The notes beneath the pieces are model-generated. The model searched no databases. It was given only the letters and a program-made list of their open reading frames with translations, and was not told the origin of the DNA. Below, piece by piece: positions 19,370 to 31,631 of a stretch of DNA of 64,000 nucleotides (position 1 is its first letter; every line of letters starts with the position of its first letter). Origin of the DNA: Pezicula radicicola (taxonomy: Eukaryota; Ascomycota; Leotiomycetes; Helotiales; Dermateaceae); NCBI GenBank assembly GCA_003008705.1, contig PDUO01000032.1:340747-404746 (forward strand), read 5' to 3'. Both the position numbers and the translations under genes were made by a program.

Positions 19370-19469
19370 GCCCGGGTAGCTCAATCGGTAGAGCGTGTGG
19401 CTCTTAAGTTCATTCAGTTCGAATTCCAAGATCACCTCAAGGTCGTGGGTTCGAGCCCCACCTCGGGCT
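19370..19469 (+). tRNA. tRNA-Lys (CUU), intron-containing
   Basis: Acceptor GCCCGGG/CTCGGGC, D arm GCTC/GAGC, anticodon stem TGTGG/CCTCA (one T-T mismatch), loop CTCTTAA with anticodon CTT, variable loop AGGTC, T arm GTGGG/CCCAC with TTCGAGC, discriminator T. A 27-nt intron at about 19407-19433 follows position 37. T runs follow at 19508-19528. Confidence 0.92.
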
Positions 19470-20474
19470 CAATCCCCGTGGTTCTCTTGTTAAGAGACTT
19501 CCATTCTTTTGTCTTTTTTTTTATTTTTATATGCATTTTCTTTTATCAATGGTTTGTGGGTTTCCATTATGTACACACGAGACTGCAGTGAATTTCTTTT
19601 TTCTTAAATACTTTTGCTGAAGCTTTGGACAAATTCTATAGTGTGGGTTCGGACCATATACAAGACTAAAATGTGGTCGAGGTATTCAAAGTATACTGCA
19701 GACAATTATTTGATGTCAACTTTGTCACCTGTTGACTAGGGATTCGAATGCATCATTACCCTTCCATGTCACTCCTGAACTTTTCTACTCTGTCTTGCAT
19801 ATATAGTAAGTAAGAAAGACAATATAGAACTATATAGAACAGTTAATTTTCGTCTTTCGGCGAACTCTGAAGGCGTTCTAGGGGTATTGGTTGTTAGCTT
19901 AACAAATGATAATTATTATCAGAAATAGAGAAGGCATATTAGACACAATCTAATCTTTCCTAACAAATCTTGTTGTTCGCATACAGTTGCTTGTTGTCAA
20001 TCTTTTATCTGATTCACTTTTTTTTACCACACTGATAGAAAAAAGGCGCAAATGGACAAAGAGATCGACTGAATATACAAAGTGAAGTCTACTGCTTCTT
20101 ACTTGTTTAGTTTATGATCTATTGAGGTAACTTCTTCTCTTAGATCTTTCAGGGCTGGCATAGTGTTGACAGATCTGGAAATTTGGTAGAGTTACTGAAT
20201 TAATCTAACTTAAACCTTGGCACAAGTGAGCCACTGCTAGAGTCCTGTCGAGTTTAAAGCTCTGAGTTGTACAATTTAATTTAATCCAATCCTCTACAAA
20301 CTAATATTTCTAGATCCCTCAAAAAATTATAATAGGTATAACTATATTCCTCTATGTAAAAGATCTAGAAAAACTTCTTTTATCCTCGAGTACTTGTACA
20401 AACGGAAGACCTCTTTTAGTTTTTTAAAACACAAAAGGAGAAAGAAGAGAGGGAAGAGATAAGAAAACAGCACT
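19470..20474. other. Intergenic region downstream of tRNA-Lys
   Basis: AT-rich, no coding evidence. Contains a perfect 15-bp palindrome TGATAATTATTATCA at about 19907-19921. The right part is the 3' flank of the minus-strand phosphotransferase gene. Confidence 0.5.
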
Positions 20475-21277
20475 TTAGTGACGAAGGATTGATCCAAGGA
20501 AGCGATCGTTGATGTACTCGGTTTCGTGGCACACTGGAAATATGGCCTCGACATAGTTGTACCAACTGCACCTGTGATCTGCTCCTTTGAAAGTCTTGAC
20601 AAACTCCCAGTATTCTGGATACCACCCTGAATATTCCCAATCTAGGAGGGCAACCACTCGCCCGTCCTTAACAATAATATTTCGGGGCGTGAAATCAGCA
20701 TGAGTAAAGACGATCTCATGATCTGTTCGTAAGGATCGGAATGCTATGTCATAAAATATCGTAGGACAACCTTTTATCTTGTCGGTCACAAGGAATTGGT
20801 TAAACTCGGCTTCGGTATCAAATGGACCGCCCTTGTAATCGAATCTCCTCCCGTCATTTGCTTCCCCACGATTGATTGATCCAATATACTGTCCTTTCAA
20901 GCTGCGTAATTGGGAGAGTATTCCTTTCAGCTGTTCCGCAATATCTAACTTCTGCTCCTCGGGGAGCCCATTCCACACGGCTTCCAATGTCTCCCCTTCG
21001 ATATAGTCCATGGTAATACTGGGTACAAGTCCTCTCTCCTCTTCATAAACTCGAGGAACAGGGATACTGGTATTCGCAGCAATGAATCGCATGGTTTCTG
21101 CTTCTAACGGGAGTATGCCAGGGCCGGATTTCACGACCTTATCGCCATAACGGATGACCTTGCGTGAGAAACTCGACATTAAAGTGATACCTAGTGTTTT
21201 AAGTGGTAGATCCCATACAAGGGAGCGGAGGCAGTCATACCTTCAGAGGTATCTGAAATTGAAGTATCGCCCGTCAT
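20475..21277 (-). CDS. APH-type phosphotransferase (aminoglycoside/choline-kinase-like fold)
   Basis: Two exons: 21277-21241 and 21190-20475 (50-nt intron, GTATGA donor, CACTAG acceptor); 753 nt, 250 aa. The upstream exon supplies MTGDTSISDTSEG, joining ITLMSSFSRKVIRYG in frame; a start at the internal ATG (21179) would lose it. Motifs: nucleotide-binding VVKSG, the SITMDYIEGETLEAVW hinge, the Brenner-type catalytic loop FTHADFTPRNIIV and the metal-binding LLDWEYSGWYPEYWE. These small fungal APH proteins are common, and their substrates are mostly unknown. They should not be read as antibiotic resistance genes. It stands alone between the tRNA pair and a 6-kb gene-poor stretch. Confidence 0.88.
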
Positions 21278-23125
21278 CGCTATGTTGTCCTCAGGATTGT
21301 TCTAGTGCCGTCGAAAGTGCCGTCGAAATAAAGTAATAACAAGTCAGTGAGAACCCCGTTCTGGTTGCTTTGTTCACACAGCTGTTTAAGGTTGGAACTG
21401 TGTATATTGTGGTTGTGAGGATAGGTATAGAAATCAATGCATATTAATTAAAAGTTTTCTATAGAGTTTTCTGTTTATAAGTAGCGTAGCGGATTGTGGT
21501 GGTAGTAGTTGTATAGTATTTTTGTTCTTGATGTCTTGCAGATAATAAGGCGTAGTAAATGGTGGTAAAGAGTGAGGTGGGTTTCTTTGTTCTAGAGGGA
21601 GGCAATTTGATTGAGAAATTAAAGAGTGTAGTATTGGGAATTGTAGAATGGTCATTTTTGGAGCAACTCTGTTGATTGTGTGTAAAGAGCTAAAGTGGGC
21701 AAGAAGTGAGGTTATATACAAAAGTGAAGCTTATGTGGGCCACGTGACTCGGAATAAGTATTCCTCTGATTCCATTTAACAGGAATTCTAGTATATATTA
21801 TAGTATAATACCTCAGGGAGCTTGTGAATAAAGTTTGAAGTCTCTAGTGAATTACAAAGTTGCTGTGCTTCAATTTTAATTTTAATTCAAGAGTAGTCAG
21901 TTACGAGAACTCGAAGTAACTTCCCTTGGGAGGTACAGTACATAGTAATAATTTGCTGCTATATCTTATATAAAGGGCCTAGGTACTTAATCTTCTTAAT
22001 TTTCTTTACTCTGTAGATCTTTTAGTATCATCGCAGTCAAGTATAGGATAGAGTACATCAATCACAGTGGAATCGCAATATCAAATTGTCCTATCACTTA
22101 CTGTAGTGAAACCGACGTTACATTTAAAAAAAATAGCAATAAATGCTCTCCTCTACCTTACGGAGGAGGCACATCTAACAACAATCTGGAACAAACCTCC
22201 TTCAATCAATTCATAAATAATCCAATTCACAATCTTAAAAACCCCTAGAATGACGTATTCGAAGCTTTGGGGTCCATATAATCCTCACTATCTCACTCCC
22301 TTAATCTGAATTAGGAAGGTGGGGTAAACCATATGCAAATAACCTCGTATCTGTAATGTACCTCGCTATCGTGTCGATACTACCCAGTCCATGCTACATT
22401 TTCATTCCTCCCAATGAATTCCACCCATGCAACCTCTGCAGAAAGGAGAAAAAGAAAAAGGAAAAAAGACGGAAAGAGAGTGTTTACGAAGAGGCGGTCT
22501 GGATGGAGACCACTCTTCTTCTACTCTTTTAGTTTTCTTAGGAATTAAAGCACAGTAAATTGAGTGGATGGATTAACAGATCGAAGGAGAAAAAAAGAGT
22601 TTGTCATATAGATGTACGTATGTGGCAACCGTGGTTTATGCATATCTTACTGCATGCATGAAGATGATATGTAGATAATGATACGTACAGTACGAAAGTA
22701 CGGTACTGTACTTGACCTAGTTGGTTACCTATTATTTCACCAGTTGTATATCGATAACGGCCAAGGTTCATTATCATAGCGGTGTGTAGATAAGGCAACA
22801 GAAAAGTTGGAAGGAAACGGTGGAATGGAGTGGTTGTGCCAAGATTTTTTCTTGGTGAAAGATGTTTAAACTTCGACCTTAGCTAGGTACTCCATAGATA
22901 CGGTAGGTAGGGCAGGTATGCTGTAAATGATGCCACGATTGTGGGCTGAGAGGTTGTGTTACGATGTGCGAGAATGTGAGAGGTGAGAAGGGATGCGAGT
23001 TTGAGAGGCTGTCAGCCTATTTTATGCGAGTGACTGAGTGCGTTAAGTGAATGTTCGGAGATACGATACCTGTCTAAGGTACCTTCTGTATTTATATGAC
23101 TGTGCTTGGTGCATTTTTGATGTAT

Positions 23126-23207
23126 ACTCGCACTGAGGATGAATAAACGTTAAATTTAACGTAGCTCGTCACCCAATAATTAACATTTATTCATCCCTAG
23201 TATGAGT
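23126..23207. repeat. 28-bp inverted repeat (hairpin) with transition-only mismatches
   Basis: Arms 23126-23153 and 23180-23207 (core GGATGAATAAA) match at 23 of 28 positions with a 26-bp loop. All five mismatches are G/A or C/T, the pattern expected from RIP-like deamination of an old repeat. Possibly a tiny MITE. Confidence 0.7.
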
Positions 23208-23759
23208 AGTACCCCCCCTGGATAAATTTAAATTCTATATTTAATGCTTGGCGAAATCAGCCACTTATAGAGGAATTATAGTAGTATTTTATCTCCCGTG
23301 ATTTTGTATGTAAATATCTCTAATCTGCCGATACTCTTAAAGTTAAGATAGATCTACAGATAACGTTCTTATTTTATAATTTATAACTTGTTTTTTAAAA
23401 TCTTCCTTTATCTATTGCGTATTAGCTAGAGAAGCGAGCTAATAGGATTAAATACCGATATAGAAATACTTTCTAGATAGTAATAAAGTTAAGAGAAAGA
23501 GCTTATATTTTTTTATACCTTCTCATATTTCGATCATTTGGAGGCTACCCGAGGTTTCTACAACAACAATTTTTATCGCTTTTATAGCGTGGCCAAGTCT
23601 GTCAAGCCACTAATTCGTTTTTACCTTTGAACCGGGGGGATACTGTAGTGTCGAGGCGTGAGTAGGGGTCTGTACTTTAACGTTTTGGAGTCTGTGGGTT
23701 TGAATAGAGGAGGCCTGAGTCTCGGGGAGATTTTGATGGTTTATGTCTGTGGGAAATTT

Positions 23760-23792
23760 CCGGAAAATGTCCGGGAAATGTCCGGGAAATGG
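23760..23792. repeat. Three tandem 11-bp units TCCGGRAAATG
   Basis: Units read TCCGGAAAATG, TCCGGGAAATG, TCCGGGAAATG. The period is about one helical turn and each contains CCGG. No gene is adjacent. Confidence 0.75.
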
Positions 23793-26700
23793 CTGTCTGT
23801 GAGCTATGTAGCTTTGGATATTGATATGTATCTTGAGCTTTCGAACTGAAGTGGAAAAGAGGTTACAACTCTTTGAATTTTGTGAAGTGTTGGTAAGGCT
23901 TGCGACTAATTAGCAAAGATGCTCGTGACGTTGGCTCGTCTGTATGTATCTCTGCTGTACGTAGTAAGACCACTTGTACATGCAGTTCTCGCAGCGCAGT
24001 TGTAACACCTTATTTCTGCATGGTCGGTATTGTATAAGACCTGTACTGGATGTAAGCCTCCAGATTGCGTTCCACAGAAAACCTGTACCAGCCATTACTT
24101 CGAATACGTCCCAGCACGAGTTCTGTAGGCAACCACTTTTCGGTGATGCGGTTTGCAGAAAAAACAGGCTGCGAGGATGGACTTTTCAATAAAGAAACTT
24201 TTTTCGAGAAATTCGGTTGCCTGTGCATTAGCCGCTCTTCATTCTGCATGCCACGAAGGGAACTCGTGTGGAGGGAGATAAAGAGGGTGCATCGGAAAAT
24301 GTGGTCATTCGCTCAACGGCGCATTTTGTTCGCATTCTTGGCGATTGGAAGGCGCGAAGGCTGAGAAGAATGGAGAAGTGGTCTGCCAAAGATTGGTTTG
24401 CTGCAATGCAAGACGAGTAAATGTTCCTGCTGATCCATCGTTTTCTCGTTGGGGCTGGAAGCATTTCGCAAGTCAGGTGAGCTGTTTTGGTCAGATTTTG
24501 GGATAGACCTGTGGAGGTGCGGATGTACCCTTCCCCTCATTACTGTTGGATTTTGTTGCGGCTGAGAGGTCAGGCACAGGAACGTAGAATACCTAATTGT
24601 AAGAGCTAGAATATGTACCTCCGTACCCTACAAAGTACTATGCATCTAGAGCGCGTAGCAATTGGCGACAATGTGAACCTCGACTCACGAATAGCATAGC
24701 ATAGCAATAATTTGTGTCCAGGCCAAGACGGCTGGCTGACTCTGGCCACGAGCACTGGAGATGGCAAGGGTGAAGAAGAACGTGCGAAACTGCCATCCTT
24801 CCTGTTGTGCTTTCTTCTGCTGCTACTCCTAAATTTTTGGGCTGCAGCGAGAGGCTGTGAGGCGTGAGCGCGTGCGCCGGGAGACACAAAGCCATTCAGC
24901 CCATCACCCAGCGAGCCGTCTCTTGGTATTCGGTCTTTTTTTTTGAGGCTATGCAACTCTGGTGTAGCTCGAAGAGGCGCGAAGTCTGGAAATGTGGGAT
25001 GCAAAAGGGGAGGGTGTAGAGGGATTTCTAGATACAACTTTTTGGGAACAAGTTGTGATGTGCTCTTGTCTACACTCGGTTGGGTCTACACTAGAGCGGT
25101 GCGCTAAGGTGGGAGAAGCATCCCAGAGGAGATCCTCCCGAGTTCGGGGCATTCCTTGGTGCTCCCCCTCCCCCCTGGACTGGCTGGGTTCAAGCTGATG
25201 AGAGCTTTGAGGCTCTCTTTGCTCCATTGGGACAATGGAGACGAAGTTTCGACAAAGATTCGGTCCTTAGAGAAGGAGAGTCGATGGGATTTGACGCCGA
25301 GATCAAGATACATTATGATTATTACTCCTTGAAAATGACCCACTTGAGTTCCGGAGCATTTTAAGATGACCTCTTTTAATGGAGTACAGGGAGTGTTTGC
25401 GATGATAGGGCTGTTACTACAAGAGCTGACTTGCAGAGGGATGTTCATTATTGCTAGTCCCTAATCCACACGGAATATTGTTGGTGATACTTGGCGGATA
25501 GTTTAGACTCGGCGCAAGATGTGAGACAGCGGGGCCAGGCTTCAGGGGAAAGCTGGCCGGCGATGTTATTTTCCTTCGTGGAGGCGTGAAGCTTTTTGAC
25601 ATTAAGGCCAGAGAAGGGCTTGACCGGCTAAGGGCCCCAGACGGCGACTTCAGGGGAAAGGGGGGAATTGTCGCTCTCCCTTGACAGCTGTCAGGCTTGT
25701 TGGCTTTTTTGATATTGTCGAAGTTCGAAAAATAAACGTGAAATTAGCGAAAGCTGGGGAAAATCTTCCTCTGTGATAATGTATAGGGATTTATTTCAAA
25801 TGTTCAGTTGCACGAGCACAAGAAGTATGGGTTCTTGGCCGCCGGGCTCGTACGGACCACTCACCAGGCTCTCCTATCTCCCAGACAGTACGTATTTCCC
25901 GGAGGTCCCATTCATTCTCGTGATCATACGACAAACTACCGGTCATCCAGATGTCACCTTCCCCCCATAGCCTGCTTTCCTTTTTGGTGTGGCCAGTGGT
26001 GGCCGTGTGGCACAGGTTGTTGTTGTCAGGCTCGTGTCTACGGTACTCGTTCTAGCGCCGTGGCAGATGTACTCGTAGGAACCCAAGAAATTCAAAATCA
26101 ATATTTAGGCGTAGCGCTGTCGCACGTTTCTGACTTGAGGTGTTGGCACGGGGGGAAGCCGTTGCCGACAATTGAGTTAGAGACCGTAGAGCCCGTAGAG
26201 ACCAATGGTGCTGCTATGTTGTCGACTCAGCGAAAGTGTATGGCGCTGTTGATAAAGTTAGAGAAATTAAGAAAGGATACTAGGAAATTAAATTTATTCT
26301 GCCAGTTGGCCTCACCGCTTTCTATTGCGCTTCACGCCTGTGCCCCTGGCTATCGCGATCTTGGGATTTTTTTTTTGGTTTTTCTATCTTTATTTTTAAC
26401 CCTCATGGGCTTTAAATCTCTAGGGGCTTGTTTTACTGGTTCCAATTGGCTGCTCCACGGATCTCGCAGTCATCCCAGGACTTTGGAGATGGATCATTGG
26501 CTTATCAGCTACTGCACGTATCCCAAGACCCATGGTCTTTAATTTACGCTTACTCCAACACCACGCTTCTTTCTCGTCTTTCCTTCCCTCTTACAGGCTG
26601 CAGCCTTCACCTCGTGGTTGTGCTGCAGCTTTTCGCTAGCCCAGATACCCACGATGCTGCCACTAACCCTACTACTGCTGTGCCATTCTCACGCCGATAG

Positions 26701-27206
26701 AGAGTGCCGTGGCTCGTATATGCCCCTGCTAGCCCTGCTACTGCAATGCTGTCAACTAACTTGTGGGGCAAGACTAGGCATGAACCTAGGTCGATATGGA
26801 TGTGGCTGCTTGTTATGCAGCAGAGCTGCTCTAGCTCAGGTCGGTCTGTGCAAGAAAGCAAACAGAAGAGGCTGACAAAGGCTCGTATCTAGGCCTCATC
26901 AAGCTCTTGTTCAAGCTGTTCTACCTTCTTCTTCCCCCAAACTATGCTGGTTCAGGCAGATAGAGGCGTCCATACTGTTGCAAGTGCAGCGCCTGGAGAA
27001 TGCCCTGCCCCTGTTGCCTCAATCCCTACTGTCAATCGGACCCTTTCACGCAGACTTATAAAGTTCACGATATTTCTACATTATGAACTTCATCCGTTGT
27101 GCCTTGTGGTCTTTTTCATTCAGCATTTGTGAGACTACGAGGGTTCTTTCTTAACTTTCATTTCCACCTTTTCTCCCCTTCTTACTACCTTTTCCCTCAG
27201 CTCAAG

Positions 27207-30200
27207 ATGGCGCCTTCAATCGCTCAGGCTGCGCTTTCATTGTTGTTTGTGGGATCTTCACTGGCCTCACCAGATGTTTACTATGGGGATGTCAAGTACA
27301 GAGATCTTGAAATTTACAAACGTGCAGTTGCACCCCCGGCCACTCTTCCCGGAACATGGACCTATCAAGGGTGTAAGTAGAGCCAGGTTGGGAACATCAG
27401 GCTCGGAAAAGTACTGACAGTGAGAAGGCTACACTGATCCTGGCCCAAGAACTTTATCCAGCGCTTCCTACGCCAGTGCTACTATGACCGATGAATCATG
27501 TATTTCATACTGCGCAAATCTGGGGTATATCTTTGCTGGAACTGAATATGCGAATGAATGCTGTAAGTTTTCAATTGGTCAATGGGTGGCTGCAGAAAAG
27601 GGCAACACGCTGACACGATGGGCTTGTAGATTGCGGAAACGCAATTGCCACCACTGGTGCAGTTGCACCATCAACCGATTGCAATATGGGATGTGCAGGA
27701 AATTCGACACAAGCCTGTGGTGCTGGCAATCGACTTACAGTCTTCTGGAATGGCAAAACAGCTTCACCAGGACCAATGACAAATCCTGGAGCTTTAGGTT
27801 ACGGCTACTATGGATGTTATACGTGAGTGTTCTAGTTGGAGGTTTTCTGGGGTCGGGAAACTAACATTGGATATAGGGAAGGTAATGGTGTCCGGGCTCT
27901 GTCAGGTGCTGCTCCAGCTGTTCCTGGAGGGGGCGCAAATATGACAGTTGCCAACTGTATCGCGGCCTGTACTGCACTAAGCGCAGGCTATATCTACGCT
28001 GGTGTCGAATACGCGCAGGAATGCTACTGCGGAACCTCGATAGTTACTTCAGCTACAGTTGCTCCCGGAGGGATTTCGGACTGCTCCATGACATGCTCTG
28101 GTAACTCCTCAGAGTTTTGCGGAGCAGGTAATAGGCTCGATATTTATAAGAAGGGATACGTTGGGTCCTCTTCAACTGTATCGTCATTTGTAAGTACATC
28201 GACAACTTCAAAATCCTCGAGTTCTTCGAGCAAGGCCACAACCAGTACTAGTTCGTCTAAAATATCCACGACATCTTCCTCTACGACAGCTTCAACTAGT
28301 ACCTCCGCCACGACAAAGGTTAGTTTTCCTCGAGCATGGCTTCCATATCCTAGCCAGTTTGAGAAAACAAGACCTGTCTGCGTTCGAACTACATTTTATA
28401 GCTCCGCAAGCTTGTCTGAGTACTTCTAAATTTTGGAAGAAGGAAACTAATAGCGAATTTTAAATAGCCTTCTACAAGCGCTGCAAGTTCTTCAACCAAG
28501 GCAGCCACGACCACATCTGTTCCATCTAGTTCAACGTCCAAAAGTGCATCCTCAAGTGCTATATCGACGAGCAGCTCTGCATCAGCCACACCTACCTTAA
28601 AAGTTGTGCCATCTACAGGCAACTACATCTACTACGGATGCTACACGTATTACATCCAAAACCCTTCGTGTTAGATGTCGCGCCAATACTGACTTTTTGA
28701 TTTTTAGTGAAGCCACTAATGGTCGTGCCCTCACACCGGGAGCATTTGCTGCTGATACAATGACCGTGGAGAGCTGTGCGGCAAGCTGTTCTGCTTACAC
28801 TTATTTTGGTGTTGAGTATGGTCGCGAATGTAAGCTTTCAAGCAACTCCATAATCTATCTACTTTCCTCTGACAATTATAGGCTACTGTGGAAATTCACT
28901 GGCCGCAGGCTCTGTTGTTGCCGCGTCCACCGATTGTAGCATGGTGTGTGCTGGTAACCAATACGAATATTGCGGGTATGTTAAGTCTAGTTCACCATCT
29001 TCCTACTTCATTTTATTCAAGAGCAGGGAGATCTATCTCGATATTTCTCAATATTTGCGAAATTGTACAGAGGAAGCATTCTAACATTGAATTCCTTAGA
29101 GCCGGCAACCGCCTAAACGTGTACGTGAAGAACGGCACCGCAACTTCGACTGCATCCACAGTACAGGCTACGAGCTCTGGAACTGCAACAACTGCGGCTC
29201 CAACATCGGCCGCAACTGGACTCCCAACTGGATGGAAATATGCTGGTTGTTATACGTGAGTTCAATTTCAGTTTAATAGTTGTATCGATTCATGGCTAAC
29301 AATCGCACAGAGAAGGAGCTGGTGGCCGCGCACTTTCTTACCAACAGGCTGGAGGCAATGGCAACACGGTTGAAAACTGTGTCAGCACATGTATCGGTCT
29401 TGGTTACACCGTTGCTGGCTTGGAGTATTCCTCCCAATGCTTCTGTGACAACTCTCTCCACAATGGTGCAGCTCCAGCCGCGGAGACGCGCTGCAACATG
29501 GCTTGTGCTGGTAACGCCAATGAAATGTGTGGCGCTGGCGACATTCTGTCCATTTACAACACCGGCAATCTCACCACCTACGCTGTGCCTACTTCGCAAA
29601 CCACCGGGCTGCCTGGCAACTGGGTGTACCAGGGCTGTTATTCCGACAACGTTAATAATAACAGAGCATTGTTCTGGCAGTCTATTCTGACCAACAACAA
29701 CACTGCCACTTCATGTCTTAATCTTTGCGCACAATACGGATACTCTGCTGCCGGTACTGAGTATGGTCTACAATGCTTCTGTGGCGATGATTCAGCGCTT
29801 CAAGCTTCTGGTTCCACCAAGCAGGCCGAGACTGACTGTAACATTGTATGCTCCGGCGATCCAACTCACTACTGCGGTGCAGGTTAGTAACTTCCGTTTG
29901 TTTTCTTGCTTCTAGAGTGTTCTAGCGGCTACAGCATGCCATTGAGGCTTTCTAGATATTCTAGCGAAAGCAGTACTAACACTAAAATTCTCAATAGGTA
30001 ATAGGCTATCCTACTACAAATGGGTTGGAACTCCGGTCCTCACCTCATGGGCGACTCCTGCTGCTGGAAGTGCTGCCTATGGCGCCTATCAGTTTTTGAT
30101 TGGTGGTGTCGTGGTCCCTCTCATCACCACCGCTGGTGTCAACGGCAAGGTTACATTCATGGAGAAGTCTGGAACTGGTGCGCCTAACACGACCGGTGCT

Positions 30201-31631
30201 TACGAGCTTGATCTTGCCCAGTTGAACAACTTCACTGGTGCCTGGAGACCTATGCATGTTAAGAGTGATATCTTCTGTTCCGCCTCTGTTACTCTACCCG
30301 ACAAGGTAGGAAGACAACTCAACATCGGAGGATGGTCCGGACCATCAACTTTCGGAGTAAGACTTTACTGGCCTGATGGATCTCCTGGAGTCTGGGGAGT
30401 GAATGACTGGCAAGAAAACGTCAACGAACTCTCCCTCCTCGATGGCCGCTGGTACCCATCCGCTATGATCATGACCAATGGATCTATTCTAATAATGGGA
30501 GGAGAAGTGGGCTCCAACAGTGCACCATCTCCATCTTGCGAGATTCTCCCAGCACCACCAGGAGGTTATTCGAAATATCTAGATTGGCTCGACCGCACTG
30601 ACCCCAACAATCTTTACCCCTTCATGTACGTGCTGCCAGGTGGAAACATCTTAGTCATCTACTACAACGAAGCCCGCATTATCAGTGAGGTAACTTTCGA
30701 CACTATTCGAACTCTGCCCAACCTTCCAGGATCAGTCCAAAACTTTCTCGCCGGCCGCACATATCCCCTGGAAGGAACTGCCGTCCTCCTCCCACAACGT
30801 GCACCCTATACTGACCCCATCACAGTCCTGGTCTGCGGTGGATCTGCTAACGGCAACTCTCTTGCAATTGACAATTGTGTGTCCACGCAACCTGAAGTGA
30901 CAAATGCAAACTGGACCATCGAACGTATGCCTTCTCAGCGCGTAATGACGTGTATGGCCGCCCTCCCAGACGGAACCTACCTGATAGTCAACGGTGCCCA
31001 GCAAGGAGTTGCTGGCTTCGGTCTTGCCACGAATCCCAACCTTGGAGCTGTTCTCTACGATCCTAGTAAGCCCGTCAATCAACGCTTTAGCATCATGGCT
31101 ACCACACCCGTAGCACGTCTCTACCATTCCGAAGCTATGCTCCTTCAAGACGGCCGAGTTTTAATCTCCGGTTCAGATCCTGAGGATGGAACCCATCCAG
31201 AAGAATACCGTGTCGAAGTCTTCATGCCGCCTTACCTCCTAAATGGCGCAACAAAGCCTTCTTTCACATTAACAAATAAAGACTGGGCCTATGGCGCTGC
31301 TATTACCCTCTCTAATGTTGTCACACCCGCCGGTGGAGCTGTCCGTGTTTCTATGCTTGCTGCCGTATCTTCCACACACGGCAACAGCATGGGACAGCGA
31401 ACCCTCTTCCCAGCCGTTTCTTGTGGTGGCGGAACATGTACCGTTACCGCGCCACCAACAGCTCATATCTGTCCACCAGGCTGGTACCAGATCTTCCTAC
31501 TCGACGGCCCCACGCCATCGAACTCAGTCTGGATCCGTATCGGAGGCTCCATTGCTGATGCTGCCAATCTTGGCAACTGGCCTTCATACAGTGATTTCAT
31601 CAAGCCGGGCCTCGGGGCCGTTGGCTCCTAA
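27207..31631 (+). CDS. Secreted WSC-repeat glyoxal/galactose-oxidase-like copper radical oxidase
   Basis: Ten exons: 27207-27372, 27428-27562, 27630-27822, 27877-28318, 28468-28646, 28708-28829, 28882-28975, 29100-29255, 29311-29882, 29998-31631; 3693 nt, 1230 aa, every junction in phase. A signal peptide (residues 1 to about 20) is followed by five WSC domains (about 48-137, 160-252, 365-450, 486-578, 598-692), each with GCYT...GxEYxxEC.C...DCxxxCxG...CGAGNRL. A Ser/Thr linker (about 262-360) separates the second and third. The C-terminal half is the AA5-type oxidase: DIFCSASVTL (Cys of the Tyr-Cys cofactor), GRWYPSAM, YHSEAML (Tyr/His) and STHGNSMGQR (His) are the expected copper and radical ligands. 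Such enzymes oxidise aldehydes or alcohols to give hydrogen peroxide. WSC domains bind polysaccharide, so cell-wall or plant-wall targeting is likely. Confidence 0.93.

Larger units (their letters stand above)
21278..27206. other. 6-kb gene-poor interval
   Basis: No gene with start, frame and splice support was found on either strand. The left half is AT-rich, with a purine tract at about 22441-22475, a 28-bp hairpin at 23126-23207 and an 11-bp tandem repeat at 23760-23792. The right half (24.9-27.1 kb) is less AT-rich and has several open frames (one of 244 codons at 25808-26542), but these have erratic composition and no motif. The last 200 bases, pyrimidine-rich (27130-27200), are the probable leader of the WSC oxidase gene. 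The interval may be a long promoter or a decayed region. Confidence 0.45.

Noticed and set aside
20475..21277. Calling the APH-type gene an antibiotic resistance gene
   Set aside because: The fold motifs are shared by many fungal small-molecule kinases; nothing points to aminoglycoside specificity.
24606..25037. 143-codon minus-strand frame
   Set aside because: Ser/Arg/Pro-rich chance frame overlapping equally long frames on the other strand; no family features.
25808..26542. 244-codon open frame on the plus strand in the gene desert
   Set aside because: Composition is erratic (Cys/Trp/His clusters, long Phe/Leu runs from poly-T), there is no motif, no splice logic and no leader; judged chance or transcribed leader sequence.
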